NCBI GenBank assembly: GCA_964017065.1
Contig: OZ024787.1
Location: 13,026,044-13,090,043 of the forward strand
Direction of reading: 5' to 3'
DNA from: Haliclona indistincta
Taxonomy: Eukaryota > Porifera > Demospongiae > Haplosclerida > Chalinidae
DNA length: 64,000 nucleotides
Shown in pieces: positions 24,866 to 38,300 of this stretch (within the stretch, counting starts at the first letter, position 1; every line of letters starts with the position of its first letter). The translations under genes and the position numbers were made by a program. Under the pieces are notes generated by a model. It ran no database searches and was not told the DNA's origin. It saw only the letters and a program-made list of their open reading frames with translations.

Positions 24866-25975
24866 TTTCAGACTAGCTGGTCTCTAACATCCAATCCAGC
24901 ATTTCAACATCACTAGCTAGTAAAATGCAGGAGTGAGCCTAAAATGTGCGTCAGTCAGTTGTTGGTTACTAAGCAAGCCTCCATTGCTCTAGACTACTTC
25001 TTGGGTATTGGGATCTTGTACTTTTTCATACACTGACAATTATCGTCTATAATTATATCACTACAGTGCATCAAACTGCTGCAACCCTATACTACCTTAT
25101 ATAGCCAGCTGTGAATAATCATAACCAAGCACTACTGTACATGATTCATATCTGACTTCTTTGAGCACTGCAGCAAATTTACTAATGCTATCTAGCTAGT
25201 TCAAAGGCTTCATTAGACATTAGACCAACATTCCAGATAGCTGCAAATGGCTGTACCAATATAACTAGATAATGCAAACGTCACAGGAATCACTAGAGTA
25301 GCTGCATTTAGATCCCGAGTGAAAGTTTTTTCCAACTACAAGCTACAAATTGATGTAGACATAAAATTTAATAATAATGGTCCAAATTTCATAATAGATT
25401 GAGAATTTTTAGAGGTAAAACTAGTGAGCATAACAGTTCTTGACATTTCCAAGTGAAAATTCTAATGGCTGCAGTGGCTTTCAGGTGCTGTTTGTTATCC
25501 TGGTCTCATCTGAGAATGAATGAAAAATAAACATTTACTAGGACAAACCATTAACACTTGTAAGTATTACCATGTATCAGTAGTTGATGTGATCCAGTCT
25601 TCAATCTCTTGTGCTAGTGCATTCTCCTCTACTATTGGAGAACGTAGAGTATCTATAATGGTAGCCCAAGTGAAGGGAGGGTCAGCCTTCATCTGCCACA
25701 AACTGAACACCTCAGAGTATAGCATCGGATAGCGTTACGAGGATGATACTGTGAAATGGTGTTCAACTGGTGTTGCTCTATCCCCAGGTCTAGTCCAACC
25801 AGTTCCCACTTGTGGTGACTTGTCCATGGCAGTTAGTTGATGCACGATGATGATACGGTGCATGCTACTGATGATGATAGATGCAGCTGTGGTACCGGTA
25901 CTTGGAAATACATCAGTTTATCATCTTCATCAGAATCAGTCATCTTTACCAGAATGATTACCTGTAATCAACAAC
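24866..25975 (-). pseudogene. 3' end remnant of a third ankyrin-Roc-COR-Death paralogue
   Basis: This duplicates 8224-9145 plus a short piece of the exon starting at 10,239 (the acceptor and QINTDSD region, near 25,930-25,975). The Death-domain reading frame of exon 8901-9208 is recognisable on the minus strand near 25,560-25,810, but frameshifts and stops break it. The first Death domain is missing. Confidence 0.7.
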
Positions 25976-26098
25976 AGAGTATGATAACTCAGGTACGGGT
26001 ACACACTTGGGGCCTCCTCTCGGCCCGTGACTCACCGCTAAATCGAGATCCACGCGAACGCGAGCAAGAAGCGACGCCCACACGCTAAGGTATATAAC

Positions 26099-26280
26099 AT
26101 ATGAACCATGGCTTGTCGGTGTGTATGCCGAATATACCACCCTCGGTATCGGTCATCGGAAGTTTGCAGCCTCGATAAACCCCTCGCTTCGCTCGGGGTT
26201 TATCTCGGCTGCAAACTTCCTCTGACCTCGAACTCGGGTGGTATATTCGGCATACACACCTCCAAGCCATGGTTTATGTA
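26099..26280. repeat. Foldback element, about 80-base arms
   Basis: ACCATGGCTTGTCGGTGTGT near 26,105 pairs with the right arm ending CAAGCCATGGTTTATG. The apex is CCCCTCGCTTCGCTCGGGG. It is adjacent to the left end of transposon A. Confidence 0.85.
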
Positions 26281-26507
26281 ATAGTTAATGTACACAGCCA
26301 ATAATCTTTTCCAGATACAGACCTGTATACGGGCGCGAAACGTGACTGTGATGACAGCTATGTATCGTACATTTAAGGCAAAGGTCCGATTCGGACCCGT
26401 CATTTTGTCCACGTATCGGTCAGAATACGCTTCTGTATCGTGCCCGATTTGCGTCTGATACGGACAGACTCAATAATAATTATTGATGAATAAAATTATT
26501 TTTAGCA

Positions 26508-29500
26508 TCTTTATTGGTTCATACAGAAAATATTAAAACAGAAATGCCGATTGGTGTAATTGTGTACAAAAACAATTTTAGATGTTAAAGAATGTTCTCT
26601 TTTTGCTAAAATAGACACACGTTTGTCGGTTAAGCTACAAGAAGATTGACACTGATGAACAAAAGAAACAGGAGAATAGATGAGAGATGATGAGATGACA
26701 GTTACAGAAAACGATAGCTTATATATTGGACAGTCGAACTCATTCTTGGCATGGATTCCACCCCTTTCACAAACAGGCAAGATGGGCTGTACCAGACAGT
26801 AGCGATTTCCTTCTGCTTCAAAACAACCCCATAAATAACCATATCTCATCTGTGTGGAAACAAGAGTAGAATTATAATTCAGCTCTAATTGACTATACTA
26901 TAATTATGAACTTTGGTATCATCATTGTGTTTATAATACATGTGTTCAAGAGTAACCAGAGTACAAAGTATACATCTAACTCTTGTGTTCGTAATCTACA
27001 TTACAAACATGCACCCTTACAGCATTTCTTCACATTACACACGGTTAGATACCCCTAATTTTGTATTATTTACTGGTGTGTATGTGTTTCATTATCAATC
27101 TGAATGAAATCTCCTACATCAACCAGAAGCGTATTGTTAGACACAACTGCACCATGTCTCAGAATGTTCGTTTGAAGACACAATGAAGGAGGTAGAGTTA
27201 TTGTGTAATTTGTACGTAACAGCTCTTTCAACAGAACTGGACTTCATACTCCAATACATGGACAGTGATGTTGAGCAATGGGCACGTTTTTGTTTTTCCA
27301 GATAGCTATGTAAAATAATAGGCATATAGCTATACTGACAAATAAAGTTTTACCTTTCTCAGAGAACCAGGTTGGTAAATTGCTTTATCGGCATTGAGGT
27401 CTTTTGGTGGCAAGCAGTTTATGTATGACTGAACAAAGTTACTCGTAAAGAGCTTGGTTAGTCCCTCACCACACCTATAGGGAAACAGAGAATAGGAATG
27501 TTGATAAAATTCTTAGCTCAGGTACAAACCTGTGCTGAGTGCCATTACTAGAGAGGTATCCGCCACTTGAAATGTAGCGAAGATCACTAATAAGTGCGAA
27601 GCTATTACATATGTCTCTGCTTGGTGCTCTCCTATTTGAAAAGACATTCTGTGTTCGGCTAAGGAAGGAATTCTCTGCCTCAAACCTGCATCATTATACA
27701 TAGTCATGCTACTAATAATAATAATTACTTTGTTTCACCTTTCGGTGCTGAAACAAGAGCAACAGCCGTAGTCCAGCATGTTATCTACTAAATGAAGTAG
27801 CAGGTGCACTTTCAACTTGTGAGAGTGCTCTGGTAAATACTCTGAAACAGAATCCACAAATTGTTGGCATAGTATACGAAGGTCATTTGCTTCGGTGCTA
27901 GTAAATGGAATGCAGTATACCATCCTGTATATCTAGCGAGATAAGGTGATTTGGGTTAGTGAATGTGTTACTATCTATCATTCACCTTTGAGAGATACAG
28001 CCAAACCTTCTTCTGATTCAGTGAAAGATAAGGGACTAGAATGAACAAAGCCATCTGCATCCAGCCCTTGTAATCTCGTCCTACAAATGATTGATAGTAA
28101 TAACATACATTCCCATACATTTTCACGGTAAATCCAGAAGTATGAAAAGCTGAAATTCTGGCATTCTTCTGTGTCTTTGACATAGTAAGCATAAAAGACT
28201 TCAACAGATACTTACATATACCAAGAAAGATTGTGTGTAATGTCTCAACCGGTGATGAACTGCATGCATGTAATATTGATGCAAACATAATGATAGGATT
28301 AAACTTTTCCTCACCGATACAAGTCCACAGATAAGTCAAAAAGAGGATTGTGGTTTTCATTCATACCATACTCAGTCCTTTTCGACTCTCTCGCTTTTTC
28401 GGATGCCTGATGGGAGATGATCTGTCTTTGAGTCTCGGCAAGTTCCTTTGACCGTATAGCACCTACAATTGTGGGTGAATGAATCCTATCACTCTGGAAA
28501 TATAAAGATAGTTAACTTCAACAAAACACTTCAGCACTCAGTACATACCATACACATCCAACAGAATTTGTTAGCACTGGAACCTCTATGGCTTAACAGC
28601 TTGGAGTGTCGAGGATTGTCAGCTAGCATTAAAATCACTGGAGCGAACAACAATACAGTGGTTTGAAGCAAAGCATCATAACACTCAACACCACTATTCT
28701 CGAGTTCCTTTAACTGAGTTAAAATTGGTTCAGCCATGTCAAGCGGTGTAACAAGGTTTGAGCAAGAGATCAGATAGGAATTAGCCGGCTTTCGGCTTTC
28801 TTTTTGTGGTAGACCGGCAAGCACAAGTGACCATGAGTCAAATTTATTCCATTTTTTGCCTTTGTTGCCACTTGTATCGTCACAAAAGAGAACCAAAGGA
28901 ACAATGACAATAGGGCGGCCACTAGCAGTAGTCTTTAAGGGGTGTGGAGATGTGTATAGGGTATATTCCTATAATAATGGAAATAGACCTAGGCATCAGT
29001 GTGGTGGTACATACAGATAAGAATTTCGTAAGTGCTGCTCTCAGGTGTATTTTATTATTGTACAGTACGGACAATTAAAGTGAAAGCTGTGGAATGCATT
29101 CTGACAAGAATGTTAATATTCTCCGGTCACATGCAGAAGATGGCTGGAATACACTTACTTGAGGTGACATTGCAACTAGTGTTTGTGTGGACTTGACCAG
29201 ATCAAGAGGAGGACCACAAATATCATGTATGTTACATAGGTCAACCTCTACTTGATCAGCAACGGCATCAAAAGAAGACTCCACATAGAGACAACTAATG
29301 TTGGGAAATCTTCTCCAAAAGTATTCTCTAGTGAGTATAAGATCCACACTAGCAAATACAGATGAGCAATCCTCCTAATGGAGCAGCAAATATGTATACA
29401 CGAATGTTTATTCTACTGCAGCTGACCTTCTGAAAGAACTTCAGTACCTTTGCAATAGTAACTCCTAAGTTTGGGAGAGTCAAAGTGACAAAATCGTTTA

Positions 29501-32320
29501 CAAAAATATGCTTGTTTGATGAGGTGATAGCCATTGGGGACAAAAACTTCTCCTCACTGTGCCATACTCTTCCATGAAAAATTTATCTGTCAATTATAAT
29601 TTTGAAGTAATACCAAAATAAGTGGTATCAAAACATACGTAGAGCTAGAAAGGGGCTTCTCAGGGAAACGATAAAGAACATTTGCAGTGACTGGATTTCC
29701 TATGCAACTTCGTAAAATGCTTGTTACATTATTGACATAAAAGGGAATCTCAGTGTCAGACTGAAACTACAACGATATGAAACAATGGATTACAGCAAGG
29801 CAACAATAACACTCACTTTTTCAGTCAAAATAAATCTTGGCAGGGTAAATTTTTTAACCTCGCTGAAACTAGGTATGCCAACAGGGCATAGCTGCTTGAG
29901 TGTGAACCAAATAAATTTGAGGTTACTCTCGCCCTACAAAAATTACTGGTTGCATGAGTCCATGGTAGAAGATAATGTACCATTGGCCTTGGGCTATTGA
30001 GAAGCATACCGGTATACAATAATGCATGTGCTCTGGATGGAAATGGATAGAAGTCTTTGCTATCATGAAGTGTTTCCCACATAGCTGACAATTCATCTAC
30101 AAGTTTGTACACATAATGCATATAGATTGTAAAGTATTCCAGATACCTTCGTCAGGTTCATCATCAGATGATTCAGCAGTCTGTGTAATAGCTGGGACAC
30201 CCACATTAATGTGAGCACCGTCATCCAGTGCACTTTGTACACAGCCAACCTTGGAAGAAAAATAATTATAGTTGGCAGAATTATGTGCTGTATACTAATA
30301 GGCAGGGTTTTCAGATTGCATTGACATTATACACTCAACGATTGAATCACCAGATGTTGTTGGTAAGATTTGAGCTCAAAGAATGAAACTTTGATGAAAT
30401 ACACATGAGAATAGCATTAATGATTAATTCAAAGTATATGCTCACACTTACAGGGTAACTATACAATTGCATAACTATACATTCTGTACATGTACGTTCA
30501 ATCATTACGCTAAAGAAAATTAAAAAGATTTCTATCGAAATCAAAAGGATGTAGGGTTGTGAAATCTACCACTGGTCCACAATGTAAACTAACAAGGAAC
30601 AAGCATGGAATGGTAACACGATTGACTTGCTAACAGACCATAGATCCCTACATCAGTGGCTGCTGTGGTTGGTTATAGCTAGTTCAGCTAGTTGCTGTTG
30701 ACTGACACCTAACGTGCATTCAGCTTGTGACAAAATATTGATCTTATGTACAGCCACTGATGTAGGGATCTATGGTCTGTTAGCAAGTCAATCGTGTTAC
30801 CATTCCATGCTTGTTCCTTGTTAGTTTACATTGTGGACCAGTGGTAGATTTCACAACCCTACATCCTTTTGATTTCGATAGAAATCTTTTTAATTTTCTT
30901 GTTTGTGTCCTTTTTTCTTTTTCAGCAAAGTGCGGTTCAATATCATGCACGTACTGAGCTGTCTTTGTTTCCACCATTGGTTTAGTTTTCCTGTTGTTGG
31001 TGGCTTTTCTTTATTATAAACTTGTAGCTAATAATAATTGTTATGCTGTACATATCAGCTCGCCTACACATGCATGCAGTGGATACGAGCCCCGCCCACA
31101 ATTGTTTGTAGACATGTACGGCGGTTGTAATTATCTGGCAAGCGCAGAATGGTGATCCTATACGAGCTTACCGTTCTTCGAAGACTCCAGACAAATACAT
31201 GTACATGTATGTGTTCTCCGTGATCCATAAGGCGCGCGGCGATACTCAAGCTAGTGCTTGGTCACGTGCGCTAACCACTACTTGGTCACGTGCGTATTGC
31301 GCAATCACATCAATGGCGTCTAACACTTAGCTGACAATGGATCACGATCGAGAAATCGCGGAATTTATATCGACGTTTCGCTAAAAACTAAGTTCAAAAG
31401 GCACCTACCAGGAGAATTTCATGACTGTTCATGGGTGTTTTGGTCTCGGCATTGCTCGCGTAAAGGCGCTAGGCGCGCTGAAGAAAGAAAGAAAGAAAGA
31501 AAGAAGAAAGAAGAAAACGAAGATGACGAAACACGATTTTCACCGTTTCCAGGTTCGTCACTTTAGTAACAGCTTCGAGCAATCTCCTTGCTACTGTAAG
31601 ATGTGGCAACGCCAGAGAGCAGATTTAAGTGTCTTTTGACGTATACAATTCATGACCAGGCGAAATATCAGCGTTTGAACGCTAATACATTCTATGTAGC
31701 CGCCATCTTGTTTTCTCGTTCAACCCTACATAGGGAGGCACTACCGTGCCTCCCTAATAGATGGTTTGGGATACAATTGTTGCCTTGTTCAGTTATGAAT
31801 TTTTGGTTACTCCCACTAGATGGCAAAAGCCACAGTCATCCAATTGTTCCAATACAAATTCGTGCAAATTCAAGTACAGCTAAAAGCAGGTGAAGCAGCA
31901 CCACAACAAATGCTCCTCTTCACAGCTTAGCTAGTTGATAGGCTGCAATTCTTTATGTATCAGCCAAAGCTCTAAGATAGGTCTGCTCAAGGCACCTCAA
32001 TTTTGTACTGGGACCATTGGCCGACTGAGTGTATCTTTTGCCATCTAGTGGGTGTAACCGAAAAGTCGTAACATTCAACAATTCTCACCTAAACTATCTG
32101 TGGTACAGCTTGAGCATTATGTGTCTGCTACTGACTTACTTCTTCTAAGCTGCTGAAGTCAGTGCCTAAGTAGTCGATCAATGGAGTATCCATGCAAGTC
32201 TCAGAAATGCTTTCATTATCTTCTAACATCTGCTTACGCCTCTTGTGCTTCGCAGACATCGAGTGCCTGTCTAATTTACACTGAAAGTCAAAGTCCATCT
32301 CGCAAACGCGGCAATAAAAC
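26508..32320 (-). CDS. Transposase-like gene of element A (C2H2 finger, RNase-H-like core)
   Basis: This is a multi-exon homologue of the intact element B gene. It has a U1-type C2H2 finger (CRVCEMDFDFQCKLDRHSMSAKH, about 32,318-32,155), exons at about 30.2-29.1 kb, a core block with DDTSGNKGKKWNKFD and ADNPRHSKLLSHRG (about 28,990-28,545), the SPVETLHTIFLGICKYLL block (about 28,260), LLLHLVDNMLDYG (about 27,780) and a C-terminal exon with Cys/His (26,849-26,511). Near 27,300-27,140 the similarity to B changes frame, suggesting decay. The protein would act in the nucleus to mobilise the element. The match to Plavaka/CACTA-type transposases is by motif only. Confidence 0.65.
30513..30900. repeat. 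Long foldback inside transposon A
   Basis: Arms of about 148 bases (30,513-30,660 and 30,751-30,900) are almost identical in inverted orientation around a 90-base spacer. The outer end reads AAGAAAATTAAAAAGATTTC. It is probably one end of an insertion extending to about 31,728, where CAACCCTACAT mirrors the ATGTAGGGTTG at 30,549. Confidence 0.88.
30549..31729. mobile_element. Foldback-type element nested in an intron of transposon A
   Basis: It starts ATGTAGGGTTG and ends CAACCCTACAT. Internally it has the long hairpin, then GAAAGAAAGAAAGAAAG and a CGCCATCTTGTTTTC block, the same order as at 13.0-14.2 kb. There is no credible open frame. Exact ends are uncertain. Confidence 0.5.
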
Positions 32321-32813
32321 CTAAGCAAAACAGTGAACTTGATGTATGCAAGGAACCAACATCACAACACCATAGAATGATAATATATTATCTATGACAA
32401 CACTTGGCAGATTTGAGCTTTTCTCAATCATGCATAGACATGAATAGTACCATAGATTATCGATTATCTATGATAGTAGTTACCTCGACTTACCTTTCCT
32501 CTGCCGTCTTTCTTTTATAAGGCACGTGCTGTATCATGCTGTTTCATGCCTGTAGAAACAGACCAAAATCGGCTATGTATGACTACATCACTGTTTCATG
32601 CCAGTGGTCTTCTTTGAATCGTGCGTGTAAGCCTTACGCATCCGATTAGCTTACATGGTCGATACAGTATGTAGTCATCGGGACGTATCGTACTGAAATT
32701 ACATAACTGTATCGTGCGTGTACAATAACAGACATGATACAAACGTGTTAACTGTTGCGTATCGGGAACGAATGCCAACTTACTCGTATCGTCCATGTGG
32801 ATTATTGGCTGTG

Positions 32814-33195
32814 TATGGCTCCGCGTGTAACATTGGATTTGTACGCACGAGCTTGCGGTCGAGATGTAAAAATAGACCACGAGGGCGGAGCCCGAGTGGT
32901 CTATTTTTACATCGAGACCGGAAGCGTGTGCGGACAAATCCAATGTTACACGAGGAGACATACATTAATTGTTTTGTTATGTACTCGTTCGAAGTCCCAC
33001 TAGTGTGAGCGTGCTCGTTGTGTATATAAGGTGCGCACAACAGAGCTCTTCACCTTCTGGTAGGGCTGCTGTCATGCGCCTTACCTAAATTGTTGGCAAT
33101 GCGGGCACCACTGTCCTGCTATGCGCCATGAGATTTATTCATGGTTGCCGCCAGACCCGCCCATGAGTGGTACAATACAGAGCTCCCAGTGCATA
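32814..33195. repeat. Repeat D, first part, including its terminal foldback
   Basis: 32,816-32,966 is a foldback with arms TGGCTCCGCGTGTAACATTG and its mirror. 33,020-33,190 matches the reverse complement of 46,320-46,480. Elements A and C are inserted on either side of this piece, which continues beyond C at 41,962. Confidence 0.8.
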
Positions 33196-34030
33196 CACAG
33201 CCAAATCTGTACACCGTTGATTCGACATCGTAACGTATACATGCCCGAATCATTATCGATTTCTTGGTGGAATCAGTATCGAATGCATTCAACTGTCGAA
33301 ACAGGAGTGTATTACAGTATCGTTACAATATGTAGCTGAGTACGTGATGTACGGGTTGGGATGTTGAATCAATGTTGAAATCATCATAAATTCAGCAGTG
33401 GTACGAGGTTGTTTCTATACTTCTCGTTTGCTCAGCCTACTACACAGCCAAAAATATCCAAGGCTGTAATCATATTGATGACTTTCGCGCATGATATCTG
33501 CATGAAATCAACATAGTTACAGCATTGTACAGCATCATATACTGGTTTTACAACCCTGTTATCTGACTGTCAGTCTTGATGGTCGTATTTCAAGAAACAA
33601 TGTTGTTCACATGCTGTAACTTCAATATTGATACAGCGCGATATGATAACTTCAATGTTACATGCCCGAAAAACCGTGGGAACTGCGCTGGACATCGACA
33701 CCTCTGACCATTTGCAGGAAAAGGTATTATTATTAATGTAAAAAGGTACGTAGCTATGACTCTAACGGGAAAGTGACTATAACAATCGTTAGCAATATAA
33801 ACCGTGAGTTCTGATGTTAGCACTGGAGCCGGCTATATATTTTAGCAATCCAATGGCTTATATACTGTGAGATGAGGACCATAATAATTACGAAATGGAC
33901 AAGAAAAGACACTAATTGTACCTGGAATATTTTATTTCAGGACTCTGATATTATGTGACACTTTCAACAAATGAACTCAACAACAATTTTCAACAAATGA
34001 ACTTAGTCATGCGCATGAGCAACATTAATG

Positions 34031-35265
34031 TCATGGATCATCCGCAGTAGCCTCAGTTTCTTCAGTAATAACACTGGTCTCAAGCTGCTCTTCATGGTCA
34101 CATGCCACTGCAGTCATTACTCTGAGCTCGGCTTCAGATAGGTCGGTCGGATGGCGCATATAATCATGCTGCTCATCATGAGCCATGACGTCAGCATACT
34201 CCCCCTCTGTTATAGTATCAGAACTGTATGAATCCGATACCCACTTTCTGAAACCAGGAAAAAACATATTTGCTTTTTCTGCATCAGGAACCACTTGTAT
34301 GTAGAGACGCTGGAAAAATCATGATTATAAATAATCAATAACATTCTACTTACCAAAATAGCCAGATGCCGAGTATAGGTCTTCTTGATCATGGTAGACG
34401 ATGGCGCGTTGAAGTATTTGATGAGGTCATCTGCAAGACTACTAGTAGTCTTATACTTCGCATTGACACATGGAGCCCGACCAAATATCTAAATGAATTT
34501 CAACAAAATCATCAGTGAGGATGAGCATGACTTCTATAATTTAATCTGGTTGCTTACGCGTCTCCTCTCTTCAGCCCGAAAAGTAGTCATTAAATCCCTA
34601 AACCTGCCTGACACTAGATCGCACTTGTACTTGTCCGATATGTCATCTCCAAGCACTGTCTGTACGATGTTCTTTAACATGCAGAATCATGACATCATAA
34701 TAATTTTTTTGCTGTTAATATACTTACCACAAGTTGCTCATCACTCAGTTGGCATTGAAGGGAGTTCACATATGCCTTTGCTACTTCAGCTCTAATAGGC
34801 TTCTGCATGTAAATAAATAAAAATTAACAAAACTAAAAGATGATCTTGTCTGACTTCAAGGTGAGCATCCTTGAGATTGAATCGCTCTCTTTCCCCTTCG
34901 TTGAGCTTAGTGATAATGGTTTCTATTTGCCTCCCAATGCCAGACACTGTTTCTCGTAAGCTCTGCAGTTGCCTGCTGTTCGCTTGGATGGACATGTAGC
35001 AACGTTGCAGCATTAATCCATGGTCTTGAGGCACTTCATCTTGGGGAAGAGGATCACCAGAAACTGATGTGTTAGAAGAAGATTGGTGGCTTGAGCTAAT
35101 CTCAGTTGGTCTGGGATATGGATTCATCCTAGAAGAAGCCAGCACTCCTAAATAAACAAATTCCAATGTAAACAGTTATTATAGTAGCATTATTATAAGC
35201 AACTAACCTCTTCGTTGCGCCGGTTGCAGAGAACCTCTTGGGCGGAACAAGAAAGGATTATTCAT
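34031..35265 (-). CDS. Second gene of transposon B, 317 aa, unknown function
   Basis: Six exons in minus order: 35265-35208, 35147-34855, 34802-34728, 34671-34558, 34488-34354 and 34309-34031. All have GT-AG junctions and matching phases, giving 318 codons with a TGA stop. The N-terminus is Pro/Ser-rich. Residues about 65-110 (SIQANSRQLQSLRETVSGIG onward) look like a coiled coil. The middle is basic (AEERRR, KKTYTRHLAIL) and the tail strongly acidic. I do not recognise the fold. By position it resembles the accessory DNA-binding protein of CACTA elements (TnpA-like), which binds subterminal repeats; this is an inference. Element A lacks the gene. Confidence 0.8.
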
Positions 35266-35391
35266 TGTTTGCTCACAAGAAAACAAGCCAAAAAACAAGC
35301 AAAATCTCCAAGCGCACGTGTCGGGATCTCAATGAAATTATTATTTTAAAATAATTAAGTTTTTAGCACGTGTTGTCAGCACATGTTTGAT
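35266..35391. promoter_or_regulatory. Shared divergent promoter region of transposon B
   Basis: Only 126 bases separate the two start codons (35,265 minus, 35,392 plus). The stretch is AT-rich in the middle (TTATTATTTTAAAATAATTA) and has paired CACGTG-like sites (GCACGTGTCGG and GCACGTGTTGT). Both genes must be driven from here or from within neighbouring exons. Confidence 0.5.
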
Positions 35392-38300
35392 ATGGCTGCT
35401 ATTAGCGACTTATCTTTGAAGCAAGCTGCGAGTTCGTCATCAGGTAAGTTACAGTTGTTTAATGTGTATAGTTGTATTATTAATATCGTACTATTACTTT
35501 AGAACACTACTGCGAGACTTGTGATGTGTCTTTTTTATTTAAATCCAAACTTGAACGGCATTGTCTGACACAAAATCACAAGCAACGTGAGAAGCTATTG
35601 AACCGTGCTTCAGACACTTCCTTGCCACTACTACAGGTATATTCAACCATGAATAATATTAATGTTTGAAATTCATGAGCTTATCTTAGGAGGTTTGTTC
35701 AAGGGAAGCTAGTTTAGAAGTAGAACATGTTTATGATCACAATGATGAAGATGGCATGGAGTTTGACTTGCCATTATGTGCTGTACAGCCTTCCCTTGAT
35801 GTAGAGCAACCTTTGTATAGTGATTCTGAGGATGGCACGGAGTTATGTGCAAACGATGAAGAACAGATAGGTATAATGTGTATGATTAATCAATCTTACT
35901 GCCCATACTGTTGTTCTAGACTTTATGGACATATTTCAATCTGTCCAAAAGTACTCAGATTTCTCTCCATTCCCTTCGAAGTTGTTTGCTCTCTTATACA
36001 TGCTTATGAATAGTCCACATCGTCTGGTGTGTACCGAAAGACATGTATTTTGATTGCATTAATTTACTGACTAATAATAGGGTGAATCTACTCTCAAGTT
36101 TATCTGGTACATATTGCATCAAACACGTGCACCCACTACTGTCCCCAGCTTCACAACAGTGAAGGATTTTGTGCTGCCTGGTTTAGAAGTACCACAAAAG
36201 GTTCTTTTGATATGCATAACTTTTGTTGAATATTTATTAAACTTGCAACTCAGCATTATACTGAACAGGGAATTCCCTTTTACATCAGACGTCCGTCGCA
36301 CATATTGAAGATGTGCATTGGGACACCAAGTATTGCTAAGATGCTTCATCGACTGCCTGTTTTCGGTTGTGACAACTACGAGTAAGCTTCAGTTTATAAT
36401 AGTATTGAGCATTGGCCATGGTTCTCTAGGGAATTGTACCACGGTGATAGGTGGAAGAATGATCCTCGCTTTCAAGCCCCTATGATAGAATTTCTAGGGA
36501 CATCCTTCTATGTGGGTGAATTTGTTGTCTGTACACATGCCTTGTATGGCCGTACTTACGGAAAACTCATTAAGTTCTTTGACATGGTTAGTATAATCAA
36601 AAACACTTGTTCATTATAATGTACATGTACGCAGGCAGGGCATGATGAGCCATTTGCTTTGGTTCAATGCCTCCCCACATTGATGCAATTTGTCAGGTAA
36701 GTTGTTATTAAACCTCAACATAATTATATTACTACATAATAATAGGTTTAATGAACGTGTAAATTACATTTATTGTGACCCCTCTTCACACGTGCTAGCT
36801 GAGAAAATAAGCATATCTATGACTTCCATTCAGAAGGGAATGCCACCGGCTATTATCTTGGAATGCTCACGAGATGGAGTATTGAATCTAATGAATGACG
36901 AGGTTCAATAATTATTAGTGTTTGTGTTTCTATTGCTAATAATCTGTTTCTATCATTAGGCCTATCTTGCTTTCACAGCTTCAAATGAACGGATTTCTGA
37001 TTTACCGACAGTAATTTGTCCACTTATCATATACTCTGATGATACTAGTGGGAACAGGAGTAAAAAGTGGAACAAATTTGACTATTGGACTCTTCTGCTT
37101 GCTGGATTACCTCGACATGAAAATTTCAAGTTGATGAACAATCATTTTATTGGCTGTTCTAATCGTGCCGATTGTATGCAAATTAGTGCTCCAATAGTGG
37201 GTGACCTGCTACTTCTAGAGCAGCGAGGTATTGTGGCATTCGATGCTCTACTTCAAAAGATGGTCAAAGTCTTCGCCCCTGTATTGATTTTCATTGGAGA
37301 TAACCCTAGAGCTTCTGAATTTGTCAACCATATGGGTCCAACTGCAAAAAAATTCTGTCGAATGTGTTTGGTAAGTTGGATTGTTGCCTTGATGTTGTTA
37401 TTATTGTTTGAATGCAGGTTGACAAAGACAATTCTGACTGTGTGGCAGAATTAAGAACCAAGGAACTTTCACTCCGGCAAATACAGGAAATAAAAAAGAA
37501 AGACTCAGAAACAAAAAAGATTGATGCTAGAAAGGAATGCGGGCTGAAAGAAAGTGTTAACTACCTGATGTCTCTTCCTTGTGACTTGTACAAGTAAGTG
37601 ATAATAATTATTTTTTTATGGTATACATGTATATAATTGAACGTACAATATATTTGGTGACTGATTGTGACCAGTGCCTACTTTTGTGTATAATTATGCT
37701 CATATGGTATTATACTTACAGGTCAACACCTGTTGAGACATTGCACACGATACTGTTGGGGCCATGCAAGTATCTATTGCATAAACTCATGGCATCGCTT
37801 TCACCTCAGCAAAAGAAGGAACTCCATGCTCAGTTGCAGGCATTCCCACTGTCAGGAATTGATGAAAAGGTCCTGGGAAATCTAACCAGAAACTATCGAT
37901 CTTTTGTCGGAAGAGACTTTAAGGCATGGATCCAGGTTGGTCACGTAGTTCAATTATTATAATGCAAATGATGAATGCAGGTGGCTGTCTTTATTGTTGA
38001 GGACTTTGTTACTGAAGAACAACTTCATCCATGGATTTGTCTTTCTAAGGTAATATTAACTGTAACCATTGTACCACTAACGTTACAGTGATTATTTCGC
38101 ATAGGTATTTCAAATAGCCTATGTGACTCCCTTTTCTCCGAACAACATAATCGAATATCGTAGATTATGTATAGAGTTTGTTCAGGCTGTCAAAGAGGCT
38201 TATCCTGAAATGCTTGCCAAGCAGAAGATTCACCTTTTCTTGCATCTTGCAGACAATATGGCTGATTTTGGACCATCATCTGCATTCAATACTGAAAGGT

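Larger units (their letters stand above)
26293..32813 (-). mobile_element. Transposon A of the CACAGCC family (6.5 kb)
   Basis: The ends CACAGCCAATAATC and GATTATTGGCTGTG form perfect 14-base inverted repeats, flanked by TA on both sides (26,291-26,292 and 32,814-32,815). The repeat D copy at 46,525-46,650 preserves the uninterrupted sequence TTAATGTATG, proving a TA duplication. Many GTATC/GATAC subterminal motifs lie within 250 bases of each end, as in CACTA-like elements. It encodes a spliced transposase-like gene on the minus strand and contains a later foldback insertion. Confidence 0.88.

Noticed and set aside
32718..33040. Frames across the 32.8-kb foldback
   Set aside because: The hairpin arms give mirrored peptides on both strands; no protein family recognised.
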